This document shows, one piece after another, positions 23,374 to 34,500 of a DNA stretch of 64,000 nucleotides. The stretch is taken from contig CM033400.1 in the NCBI GenBank assembly GCA_019426215.1, positions 17,654,568 to 17,718,567 on the forward strand, given 5' to 3'. The translations under genes were made by a program, and so were the position numbers. This DNA comes from Buddleja alternifolia (Eukaryota; Streptophyta; Magnoliopsida; Lamiales; Scrophulariaceae). The notes below the pieces were generated by a model that did no database searches, was not told the origin of the DNA, and saw only the letters and a list, made by a program, of their open reading frames with translations. Within the stretch, counting starts at the first letter, position 1, and each line of letters begins with the position of its first letter.

Positions 23374-23561
23374 ATACTTTCGAGCTTGTGCTAAGACTGA
23401 CATGGATTTTCCTTGTTTTAGGTTTAGATGGATTTAACTCAGTATAGAGTTTTTTGTAAGAGAGTAGAACCGCTCGTTTATGTCTTTGTGTTCTTTAGTT
23501 TTGGTTGTAATGGAGTTCGTACTCCTTTGTTAATTGCTTTCTTAGTCTTGCTTGTAAGGGA
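23374..23561 (+). other. LINE C-terminus and 3' UTR segment
   Basis: Sequence between the two hAT insertions. It continues the LINE after RNase H and then becomes non-coding with TTTTAGTTTTGG-type tracts. The remaining LINE tail is 26302-26389. Confidence 0.6.
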
Positions 23562-24035
23562 GTTAGACCTAGGGATGGCAACGGATCTGGGTTGGCCCCG
23601 GAACCGCCCCGACGGTTCCGGTTCCCCCGTGTCTAACCGGTTCCGGTTCCAGCTTATACGGGTCCTAGCGGTTCCGGGTTCAACCCGGAACCGCTTTTTT
23701 TTTAAAAAAAAAACAAATTAAAAATATAAACCTTGAATTCTTGGCAGCTAAAAACGGAAAAAAAAAATACAAAAAAGGGAATTAATACTAATTAACTGAA
23801 AAAAATGATCTTATACGGTAGTAAATTACTTGGAACCAAGGTCTTGCTGCTGTTATAACATAAAAGGTAAAAGGGATGGAAAACCGGATCCAAGCAAAAA
23901 TGATCTTATACCAGTAATGAGTGAAAATGGAAAAGAGTAGACGGTGATTAACTTTAATTATTTGTCCTTAGCTGTCTGATGTTGTATATAGGGGTAACCT
24001 TGTTTGAATTCAGACTTTGTCTTCCTGCATCCAAG

Positions 24036-24087
<52 letters not shown>

Positions 24088-24711
24088 CTGTTAGGATCTT
24101 ATTTTTATCTTTAGTAGACTGTTTTGTTAGTATATCCCTATTATAAAGGGATTCTTTTGTTTGAAGTAGTCTCCAAAATAAGTTAATATTAGTGGTTGGC
24201 TGATTTCTTGCTTTTCTGTTTTTGCTGTGAATAAGGCTTATACAAAGCAAACGTTGCTGCTAAATGTGAATAAGAAATTCCTCCAAAAATTTCATCATCT
24301 TCTTTTAAGTTTTTCTCATACTTAACATATACATATATACATATAGGGTATGGATCAAATATATCCCTATACTTTATGTAAGATCTAAGACTCAATCTAA
24401 ACCATTTAAACCATTTGATCCCAAGGTCCATAATTAAAGCTATTATTTCGGTTTTAATCTTTAATTTAATGATGATAGGGGCATTTTAATCAATAGAAAA
24501 ACTTTCCCTCTTTCCTGCATCATTCCCAGCAACCAACTTCAATTCCTTCACCAACAGCAGCCAAATTGACCTCTTCCCCACAGATCTCCCCCTTTTCACA
24601 TGTAATATATATACACACACATATATATATAGATATAGATATATATAAATCTCTCTCTCATAACTCTCACAATATCCCAATTTCTCAAATCCAATTCTTG
24701 ATCAAAAGAAA

Positions 24712-24831
24712 ATGTTGATGCTGGTGAACTGCTCCAACTGCCACATGCCCCTCCAGCTGCCTCCAGGCGCCACCACCATCCGCTTCGCCCTTTGCCAAGC
24801 CATCACCCGCGTCGCCGAAGAACAGCCATGA
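24712..24831 (+). pseudogene. Captured first exon of a type I metacaspase (LSD1 zinc finger)
   Basis: An open frame of 39 codons gives MLMLVNCSNCHMPLQLPPGA followed by a TIRFALCQAITRVAEE-type stretch. This is the LSD1-type zinc finger that opens plant type I metacaspases (AtMC1-like regulators of cell death). One finger Cys is replaced: the usual R-C-A-L-C reads R-F-A-L-C here, so zinc binding is doubtful. The exon is far richer in GC than its surroundings. The CT-rich 150 bp upstream resembles a host 5' UTR. No caspase domain follows and a TGA ends the frame, so it is a gene fragment, not a metacaspase. Confidence 0.78.
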
Positions 24832-25010
24832 CGGAAGAAGAAGAAGCTGTTGTTGTTACTTAAACAATTGATTTAAATTTGGAAGCTCCTAATGAGAAAT
24901 TGAAAATTAATTAATCACACATAATTTCAGTTTTATTATTATGGGAAAGCTTTAGCCACATGAGACTATGCACAGGTAATTGGATGATGAATGAATAATC
25001 CTTCGGCTAA

Positions 25011-25315
25011 TATACTGTATAATGAGTTATAATATACTGTATAATGTGTTATAACATACTGTATAATAACTTATAAGATACTGTATAATTGAATATTTTT
25101 AATATGTTATAAACACATATTGTATAATGCGTTATAATATACTGTATAATATGTTATAACATACTGTATAATGGCTTATAAGATATTGTATAATTGAATA
25201 TTTTTAATATGTTATAAACACATACTGTATAATGAGTTATAATATACTGTATAATGTGATATAACATACTGTATAATGACTTATAAGATACTGTATAATT
25301 GAATATTCTCTATCC
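25011..25315 (+). repeat. Higher-order minisatellite, 105-bp period, three copies
   Basis: Copies start near 25016, 25121 and 25226. Each is built of about five ACTGTATAATNNNTTATAA-like subunits of roughly 20 bp, plus a GAATATTTTTAATATGTTAT spacer in the first two. The array lies between the captured exon and the right end of the nested element. Confidence 0.85.
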
Positions 25316-25834
25316 AACTGTAATTTACACAGAGTTAAAGTCATACAAACTGCATTAGTGCTTTACAACTTGTAGCTTTTTGCAGAAGTAAGTAAAATGG
25401 TGGTTTTTGAATTAGTAAAATTACATTGAGTTATATCTCACTAAATCAATTTTAATTGTAATGAACTGTTATAAACTTCAGTTTTACTAAATCCATTTGA
25501 ATTATTATTTGCAGAGCATCGTCCAACCTAATTATGGGAGTGATAATTTGAGTTCAATTTATAATTATGAGTTCGATTTATAATTGAAAAAGAAAAAAAA
25601 AGGAAGAGGAGAGAAGAGAAGAGAAGCAGTGAAAGACCAGAGAAGAAGTGAGCATCTGAGAGAGAAGACGATGAAAAAAATATTTCAGTTTCTAAGACGT
25701 GGGTTTGTGGGCTTTGAAAAATGACATCATTTGACTATTATACCCCTGATCAAATTGGAATCAATTTTTCCTCCTGTTTTTTGATTCCTTTTTGGACTGT
25801 TGGATTTAATGGATCCAATGGTATAGATTGGATC

Positions 25835-26160
25835 TCATATCTTATCTAATATAGGGTATGTATTAGATCTTGACCCTATACACATATATATATGTATGTA
25901 TATGTATATTGTATATATATGTATACGTATGCATATATATACGTATATATATATATATATATACAAAAAAGAAGAAAAAATACAAAAAAAGGAAAAGAAA
26001 AAAGGCAAAACTCTAGCCAAAAAAAAAAGAAAAAGTTTTGCGGTTCCGGTTCCAAACTCGCGGGTACCCGCGAATCTCATGATTCCGGTTCCAAACTCCC
26101 GAGTACCCGCGAGTCTCACGGTTCCGGTTCTCGTGGGTACCCGCAAGCGGTAGTGTAAAA
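25835..26160. repeat. AT microsatellite and hAT subterminal repeats
   Basis: TATATG/TATACA runs (about 25885-25965), an A-rich tract, then GGTTCCGGTTCC and GGGTACCCGCG repeats of the hAT right end. Three overlapping frames of 85-103 codons here are low-complexity artefacts. Confidence 0.8.
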
Positions 26161-26894
26161 ATAATATTCGCGGGTACCCGCGGGTCTAGCGGTTCCGGAT
26201 CCTTCATTATACGATTCCGGGTCCCAAAAATTTATGCGGTTCTGGTTCCGGGTCCTCAAGAACCGACCCGGAACCGGCCCATTGCCATCCCTAGTTAGAC
26301 CTCCTGTTTAAAGCGTTTTTTATGAGGAGATAAAGAAGGGATGAGGGAGCTGTCCACACCCTCCCCCCGCTAGGGCGCTTTTGGAAAGAAAAAAAGGCGA
26401 CTAATTGATCAGGATTTAGAAAGTGAAGGTGAAATATTCAACTTAATATATTTAATAGAATAGAAACAACGAACAACCTAAGCAAGTGTCATATATGCTT
26501 ATTTTTACTATATATATTTTGCCACCTAAGATACTTAATAGTCTTATTTCGTTAATATGACAAAGAAATAGTTACAAGTGATAATTCATATACATTAATA
26601 AAAATCTAATATAAAGTACATAAATCATCTTTTTATTTGAATTCAAAAAAGTAAGTTAACTTATTTTTCATATTTATATTATTTTTCTATTTGTGCACCA
26701 TCAGTCACATTAATTTTAAGCTTTGAATTATTAAAATAATTTATTAACTATTTATATATTTAAGATTGTATTTGGATGAGAGCACTTAGCATAATCATAA
26801 ATTTGTATAAGAGACCATTTTGGTACCTTTTAAAGTTTAAAGACTCATTTGCGACACTTGCTATAGTTCAAGGGTGTATATTGTATTTTACCCC

Positions 26895-28309
26895 TTATTA
26901 TATACAATGCTTCTACAAATCCGGTACAATTGTGCATAAAATGCTGTAAAATGTAAATAAAGAGTGAAATTTTGTTTTCTTTTTTTGTTGTTCAAGTGTC
27001 ATTTGTGAATATATAAATTTATTTGTTGTATAATAATATAACCACTTGCTTGAAAAAGGGAAAAATTATTATTAAGGGACTAGAAATTTTCAAATTAAAA
27101 AAGATACAATAATTTATAACTAATTAGGAATAAGGGATTTCTAAACTTTACAAATTAATAAAATATCAAATCCAATGTAAAATTATATTTGTATTACCTA
27201 TTCTATAATTTTCCTGAAGAAAAGGCTTATCTTCCACCCACTAATCTTTCGTCATCACTAGTACTTGATGTTTATTTTCTTATTTTATACAAAGCTACGC
27301 ATTAGATTATTGAAAAATATTGTATTGAAAACAAATTTATAATACTTAAAAACACTTTAAGATAACTAAAAATTACATTGAATAATATTTTTATTTTATT
27401 TTTACAACTAATGACTTTAGATCAAATTGCAGTTATGCAACAAGAACTAAGAGATTAACAATAAATAATATATTAAACATAACACTTAAGTACACTTTAA
27501 ATTACTTCAGCAAAGAATGCTCGATAAACTATATGATACTTCATATTATGTGAAAAATAAATTAAAATAATTAACCTCATGATTCATTAAATCATCATAA
27601 GTAATTACTTTTTCCTGCTTTTGATATGCTTCTAGCTCGAAGAACCACCTATGTGCATATGTTTTAGATAGTGGGGGTTAAAGATGATAAATGAAGAAAA
27701 TATGACAATATTTTCTAAACAATTTCCTTATGCATAATGTAGAAATTTACATAGCTTCCGATAATATTTATTATAGAATATCATTTATACATTTATGATT
27801 ATCATTATATCTTTTCTTGCGTGACAAAATTGTTCAAATCGAGGTTGTTAATAAATAAATAATATTCAAATCGGGGTTGAGAATTTTTAATTGAAATGGT
27901 TCATCAAGAGATACAATTATAAGCCTTAAATTGCAAGACCAAAGATGATACATTTGTCAAAAAAAAAGGGTTTCGGCTTGTTCCACGATTATAAAATTAT
28001 TATTATAAAGAAACAAAATTATATAAAATTGTTTTCAATTATTTTGAAAAACTTAGAGGCGTTGTAAAAAAAATTCTAACCAATATTGAATTTCTTGTTC
28101 AATGCATGTGATGGGTAGATTTGTTAAGAAATTAGTAATAAAAGAAATTATTAAAATGAAAATCTGCCTTTTGTTAGAAAAGAAAAAAAATGAAAGAAGT
28201 AATATGGAGATTTGCATTACAATTAGCTTTCTAATAATTTGCAAAATGTAGCAATCTCTTCCCGATAATTAGTTAAAAATATTGTGTGTAGTGATTTGAA
28301 AACTTCATA
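26895..28309. other. AT-rich intergenic DNA, nothing recognised
   Basis: No open frame with a recognisable domain, no repeat with paired ends. It separates the nested stack from the 3' end of the NTPCR-like gene. Confidence 0.65.
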
Positions 28310-28467
28310 CTCCCTTAATCATAATTTTCCCAAAATAGAGTTATCAATTCAATGTTGTTTGACACGAGTAATAGTTACGTGTGATCACATAAATTGTTAT
28401 GATTGAACTGGTGGTTTTGATACATTTAAAACATGACTCTATTTAGGAAAGCAATAATGATTCCAGG
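28310..28467. mobile_element. Stowaway-like MITE
   Basis: 158 bp. The left CTCCCTTAATCATAATTTTC, continuing to AAAATAGAGTTAT, pairs with the inverse right end CCTGGAATCATTATTGC, continuing to TAAATAGAGTCAT. The CTCCCT tip after TA is the Stowaway (Tc1/mariner) signature; the right tip is worn. It lies about 125 bp past the NTPCR-like stop codon, so probably in or next to its 3' UTR. Confidence 0.5.
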
Positions 28468-28592
28468 TTGCACCGGAAAAATTATTGATACATGTCCTGC
28501 ATTATATTTTGTGCGGTAAAATTTGAAAGGTATGTCGTACAGTTGTTGCACAAACATGTGACATACTCAAAAGCAAGTACTTGTAAGGATGA

Positions 28593-31500
28593 CTAATGAT
28601 TTTGCAGCAAATCTACCAAGTTGAAGTATATTTGCTCTTTCATGGCATCCCTGTTACTAGTGTTCAGCGTATAAATTGTAGCCTTTGGATCATTTTTCAA
28701 CCTTGCAACTGCCAAACAACAGATAAATCAATAATATACAAATCCTCGAAAAGAGTAAAATTTACAATGATTTTACAGTTTACGTGTATCATGCAAAAAC
28801 CAATAAATAAGAACATTGTATCATATATCCTTTTGCTGCAATTGGTGTGTATGTTCTACATATATTTACATGAAATATTCTGGTCAGATCGACTTATACA
28901 AGAGAGAAGCCTGTTGTTCATCATCAAATTACTTAAATCTTTTGTTCATACTCTTCCAGAGGTACAAAGGTGTAAAAGTCGATGCACAGAATTAGATCTG
29001 AAGATTCTACGCTAAGCATTAAGTCATGAGGAAATAAGGTTAGATCTAAAGATTCTACGCTAAGCATTCAGTCATGAGGAAATAAGCACAACAACCAAAT
29101 TGAGTAGAGGTGGCAACATTGGTACGATTCATGGTACGAACCCAACCAAGTGGTTTTGGGTTGGGTTAAGTCTTAAATATTTTGAGTGGAGCCCGTCTTG
29201 GTTAGGTCCTGTTGGGGTTTAGCTTAGTTTTGGGTCTGCAATGAGTTCCTTTTGGTTTTGGCCTGGGTCCTCGACCGATCCATTTTGTGTCGAACCAAAA
29301 AATATTTAAATTCTTTATTTACTTTAAGGGTGAAATGCATTTTGCCGCATGTACTACAGGAACTGCATCAAAAACCCCTCGTACAACAAAAACCTTCAAA
29401 CACCACTCTCATTAGCCAAAAAATCATCAAACAACCCCTAGACATATTGACAAACAAATATACTCTTGATTTAAAACGATACATTTACTTTTTCACCCAT
29501 CTATTACAATTCAAATAGTACTTTTTCTCTTGTATGATGAAATTTGACCCCAAACTTTATTTAACGGTAATTTTATAAAATAAATAGCCGTTGAATAAAT
29601 TATAAATTAGATGGAGAGAATATGATTGCAATAATATAGAGAGAATAAACAATAAATTTAAACTAATTTATGTTTTAGATAACTACTGAATTATAATGTT
29701 TTCCTTTAGAAAGAATTTTGTATCTTTTTCCTTCAATAACTTAGTTGCTTTAGTAGATATTAGAAAAAATTCTTGTTATTTTGTATTCTCTAGTTTTGGT
29801 TGCACTCCCATAAAAAAAAAAAAAAAACTTAATATTGTAATTATTTATTTCATATGTATTGAACTATGTATTCACGTCTTATAATACTCCAATCATATTT
29901 TACAGTTTATTTCATTGAAGGTCAATTTATTAAATGAATTTAGCATTAGTTGATGAGTAGAAAATAAATTTATTATTTCACATAAATTAAGGTATTTCTA
30001 TCCATCAATATGTCCAATGGGTGTTTGAAGGTTTTTATTGTAGAGGGTAGATGGGGGCAAAATGAGTTTTACCCTAACTTTAAGTACCTACATACCACCC
30101 CCACCCACCCACCCAGCACCAGCCCATCCCACCCAACTCATACAACCGCCAACCGTACCTGGTTTATTCTATTCTTTTGGTCCTTCCAAAGTCTTTTGTT
30201 ACCAAATTTATCACAAGCAATTTACTATTCAGAAATGAGACTATCAATCTTATGTTTGTTACTTTTATTGTCAATTACTTTTCAGTGATTATTAATTCAG
30301 GAAAACGCTGCCAATGCCAGATATAAATAGTTGCACAGACTCTGGCCAAGGTAGGTGATTTGGGAAAATTCTCTTACACCTGTCTTAATTTGTTCTGGTG
30401 AGAAATTTTGCTACTTCAACTCTACTAAAAATCTTACAGAAACTGCAATAATTAGATTAAATACAATCTATGCAATATGTTAAACTAACATAAAAGTATT
30501 CTGTTTAGTTGAGAAAGCATTTGTTTAAACACTTTTTCTTCTACTAGAAAGTATCCCGTGCTTCGCACATGGTGATTCGAAAAGAAGTTAAATTTAAGCA
30601 AATATGTCTAGTTTATTGGCAAATTAATAACTAGTTAAGAATTGATTATTCGGTACTGCCTATTTTATACCTTTTATTTATTTGTTCTAGTAATCATATA
30701 TCATCACAATGTGTCTTTAACTAAACCTATTTCAAGAAATTAAACTTTTGAAAAATAATATTAGTATTATTTATTAGCATGTTTATGCATAGATAATTAG
30801 TCTTTGTATTATTCCTGATTTGCTACAACATTGCATTTTTGTGCTTCGCACAAGTAGATTCATTTTCTTTTATCATATCAGTCTTTCTAACAATGTAGAA
30901 AATATATCATTTTTCATATTTCTACATGCAGTAACACTGAAAACATTCTTTATCACGAGATTATAAAGATAAAATAAATGCAAACAAATTACATATGAAT
31001 ACTCATGTCTAAAAGTTTTTTTGTAAAAAATAAAAGAGTGCATCATATTTTCACTCAATTCACTTATTTGATTTTATTTTCAAGTACAATTTCGCATTTG
31101 TTGTTATTTCAATCACTTTATTTACATATGAACTTCTAAAGTTACATGACCAGAAAAATATAAGATAATGATTCACTTGTGCAAGCATGTTGCGATTTAA
31201 CCTATCTATCTTCATATACTTATATTTTGGGTTCGACCAAACTGATTTTGAGCTAGAAGTTCCACTTCGAATGCTACACTTTGTACTCTTGAACGATTCA
31301 CTTTGTCGCATACCATTATTTGGTATGATTTAAATTGTTAAATTTATTCTAGTTAATTTTTATAATTGATTATTTATTATCCGGAAAAAAAAAAGATGAT
31401 CCTGTACAAAAATAATTAAAAAAAGGAGAAGTTCATGTTTTAAAGTTGATGGATTTAAATTTCCACATGGATAGACATTATTGTCCATTTTAAACAAATT

Positions 31501-34500
31501 AAAAAGTAAGTGGAGTGCCATTATAAGAATATGGAGTATTGATATCATTTTTCTAAAATAATTGTAAACATCATATTACATAAAAACACTCGTGTTTGTG
31601 AGTTCTTTTGAATTAAGTACAAAATATATCATATTCTCTCACTAATGTACTTATATGATATTATTCTTTAATACACATTTTTTATATTTGCTATTATGCT
31701 AATGACTTCGAGTACGTACACACTTTCAGATATATATTGATAATTTTATTGTACAAACATGGTATATTACATAATAATGAAAAATTAATAAATGTTTTTA
31801 TATAAGAAAATGATTATTATTTCTTTTTTTGTATGTCAGAATAAGGTATAATTTTTTAAATTATTTTTTTAATCTTCAAATCAACTCACTCCAAGTAATA
31901 ATCTGACACTATAACAATTGCTAATTATCAAATAGTAAAAATGTTTATGGAATTTAAGATTATCAAAATTAATAACCAACTTTTTGTATTAGTTGTGGGT
32001 GTAAAAAGTTTCTTCTTCTTTGTTGGTGGTTGCGAGTAAAATTTATTTCATTTCATTGGTTAGTAGTTTAAAGAAAGTAAGAATCTATTTGTTTTTCTTG
32101 TATTAAATAGTGTAAAAATGTTTATAGAATTTAAGATTATCAAAATTAATAACCAACTTTTTGTATTAGTTGTGGGTGTAAAAAGTTTCTTTTTCTTTGT
32201 TGGTGGTTGCGGGTAAAAATTTATTTTATTTTATTGGTTAGTATTTTTAAGAAAGTAAGAATATATTTGTTTTTCTTATATTAAATAGTGTCTAACTACT
32301 AAAACAATTCATTTTTTTACCAATAATTAAAGAGTTTCCAACTACTAAAACAATATCCGGTACTATTAAATGGTTTCCTACTCCTCAATGGATTCTTTTA
32401 CTTAATAAATTCAATTATTAATTAATTAATTAATAATAGTAAAGGTGGGTATGAAAGTTTTTTCACAATGGGACAAACAATTGAGTTATTCACACCTTTA
32501 TATAGGGGTTAAATTCAACCAAAATTGTCTTAATTTTTTCTTCTTTTTTTCCTTCATTGAGATCTAGTAAGCATTTGTCTAGTAAAAATCTCATTACATG
32601 TGTTGAAATTATGAAACTATATCAATTATTGTAGTAGACCCGCTACAGGTCCGATGGAATGCAATCGAAGGCGGGCCCATTTTGAACACATTTGTTGGGG
32701 GGAAATATAACATTGTTGTACTAGATCCATTTGGAACCAACTGAATTCGGTCGCGGACCCACCCTTTTTTGGATCTGAATACTTGGACACATTTTGGACC
32801 CAATCCATTCTGGATCCAACCCAAGTGGACCCAACCCAAAACTAAAACTGTCAATTGAGTCGGGCCTACCCGAAGCTGAATTGTTTGGGCCGCTTTTTAT
32901 TCCAGCCGAACCTAATCAAAATTGAGCAAAGTCGAGTTTGAACAATCAAATTGAGCCCGATTAATTATGGTTGAGCTCGAGCTTTATTTTGCTCAACCGA
33001 AGAAGCCCGCAATGACCAATATAAATATATCATGAAATTATTATTGTAATGTATATATTTTATTTTTGAAGCTAGCCTTATAAAGTCTCTAACAATTTGT
33101 TCTTTCTTTAAGCTTCCTATGGATGATTTCACATATATTCTTGCAAATACTTTGTTTTTTAAGATATTTTGGAAGAAGCATGAAATTTTTTGTGCATCTC
33201 TTTATATTTGGAAAGATTTTAAATTTTGATAATGGTTATTGTAACTTTTTATGGCTTTTTACTGTCCATTACAATTTTGAAATTATATATACTTATTAGC
33301 GTGAACTTTTATCTTATGTAGTATGCAAGACTATTCTCTTAAAATGTATTTTGTTGGTACTTCATTTCTTGTTCTTCAAAAATTATTTTATAGTGTGAGC
33401 AGGCCCGAAATAAACCTAACGTTCAAAAACATTGTGAGTCGAGCCACGAAAAAAATAATGGGTTGAGTTTAAGTCTATCATCAAGCCCGACATACTTGAG
33501 CTTGAGCCACTCTAAGCGCGGGTCGTAAGGTCCAATTGACAGTCCTACCCAAAACCAAGCCAACTTGCCCAATTGGCATGCATATAATTAAGTTCAGTAA
33601 CTATTATACATAACACCCATTTTCCCTATTTCCAGTAAACACCAAATGGAAAACCTTTCGCCATAGATTGTCTATTTGCTTGACACTAGAGAAAGAAAAG
33701 GTCCTCATTTTGATCGCAGTGGGGTTTATGTCACTCTTTTCTCGTCCATGAAAAAAAGAAACTGTAGCATATTGACATGTGTGAAATAACATACCTCCAG
33801 GAATATCTCTGCCAGATTTTGGAGCAGGGACAGACGCCAAGAGTGGAATATTTGATTCAAGAACTCTTAATACAGCAGGAAAGAATGATGAACTGAATAG
33901 CTCCATTTTACCAACTTCATCAATAATGAAAAGATCAGTGTCTTCCTTCACCTGGTCAGAGTTACTGTACACTCAGCTCAAACTGAAAGATTCGCCTGTT
34001 TTACAAGAATTTGAGTTTGACTACCTTTATCGAGATGAAAAATTCAGGACAAACTGGACCACAAGTCACTTAAGCTTCTCCCGTGGAGAAGAAAACATAA
34101 TAACTCAGTACACTAATTGTACTTTGCAAAATGATGTATTTACTCACCCGCAACTCAGGCAAGGCTAGTGACTCAAATGATGAGACATCTACTTTGTACC
34201 TTCCCACTAATTGTACTTTGCAAAATGATGTATTTACTCACCTGCAACTCAGGCAAGGCTAGTGACTCAAATGATGAGACATCTACTTTGTACCTTCCCA
34301 CATTTGGCCATCTTTGGGATTCCCGGCTGCCATGGAGAAACATAGTTTAGTCATACGTGCTAAAACATCAACACAAATGAAGGAAGATAGCACTGGCCTT
34401 AAATCAAGCCAAATATAGCTACGTTATATAAAAGAAGCAGCCTGCAGTAAGCACAGCAGAGTATCAAATAGCTAAAAACCTTCAATCTGTTAGTTCCAAA

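Larger units (their letters stand above)
24346..25876. mobile_element. Nested TIR element with captured host exon (Pack-type)
   Basis: The left end GGGTATGGATCAAATATATC and the inverse of the right end (GGGTCAAGATCTAATACATA) align through TAAGATATGAGATCCAATC-like sequence for about 80 bp. The flanks TATACATATA and TATACACATA match 9 of 10 bases but lie in a microsatellite. Size and TIR plan suggest a Mutator-type Pack element. Alternatively the whole region belongs to the outer hAT. Confidence 0.55.
23570..26293. mobile_element. Non-autonomous hAT element, 2.7 kb
   Basis: Perfect 8-bp target duplication GTTAGACC (23562-23569, 26294-26301). Inverted tips TAGGGATGGCAA at both ends, followed by GC-rich subterminal repeats of CGGTTCCGGTTCC and CGGGTACCCGCG types, a common plan in plant hAT elements where transposase binds many subterminal copies. 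There is no transposase gene. The interior holds a second TIR element with a captured gene exon (24346-25876) and long AT microsatellites. Confidence 0.92.
18755..26389 (+). mobile_element. L1-type LINE, 5'-truncated, with two hAT insertions
   Basis: A plant non-LTR retrotransposon. A 17-bp target duplication with one mismatch (AAAAAAGGTGACTAATT at 18738-18754, AAAAAAGGCGACTAATT at 26390-26406) frames it, and the right copy follows an A-rich tail. Domains in order: end of endonuclease, reverse transcriptase, zinc-binding RVT domain, RNase H. The first part of ORF2 and all of ORF1 are missing, the usual result of incomplete reverse transcription. Removing the hAT insertions (22566-23365, 23570-26293) leaves about 4.1 kb. 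Many stops and shifts make it inactive. Confidence 0.88.
18512..26894. mobile_element. Old TIR element, host of a nested stack
   Basis: The sequence at 18512-18600 and the inverse of 26805-26894 match over about 85 bp (GGACAAAATACAATTTACAC versus GGTAAAATACAATATACAC, then CAAGTGTC and ACCAAAATGGTC in both). Such TIRs are Mutator-like. Without the LINE inside, the element is only about 0.75 kb and non-coding. No target duplication remains, so the pairing of the ends rests on the TIR match. Confidence 0.6.

Noticed and set aside
24712..24831. A functional metacaspase gene
   Set aside because: Only the first-exon finger is present, one Cys is lost, and no caspase p20/p10 sequence follows.
25835..26158. 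Overlapping frames of 85-103 codons with Tyr/Ile or Arg/Thr repeats
   Set aside because: Produced by AT microsatellites and hAT subterminal repeats, open on both strands at once.
28596..29015. 139-codon plus-strand ORF
   Set aside because: It is the antisense shadow of the last NTPCR exon (28593-28708) plus intron sequence.
29105..29290. Complete hAT element
   Set aside because: Only a left-type tip is visible; no inverse tip or 8-bp duplication could be paired.
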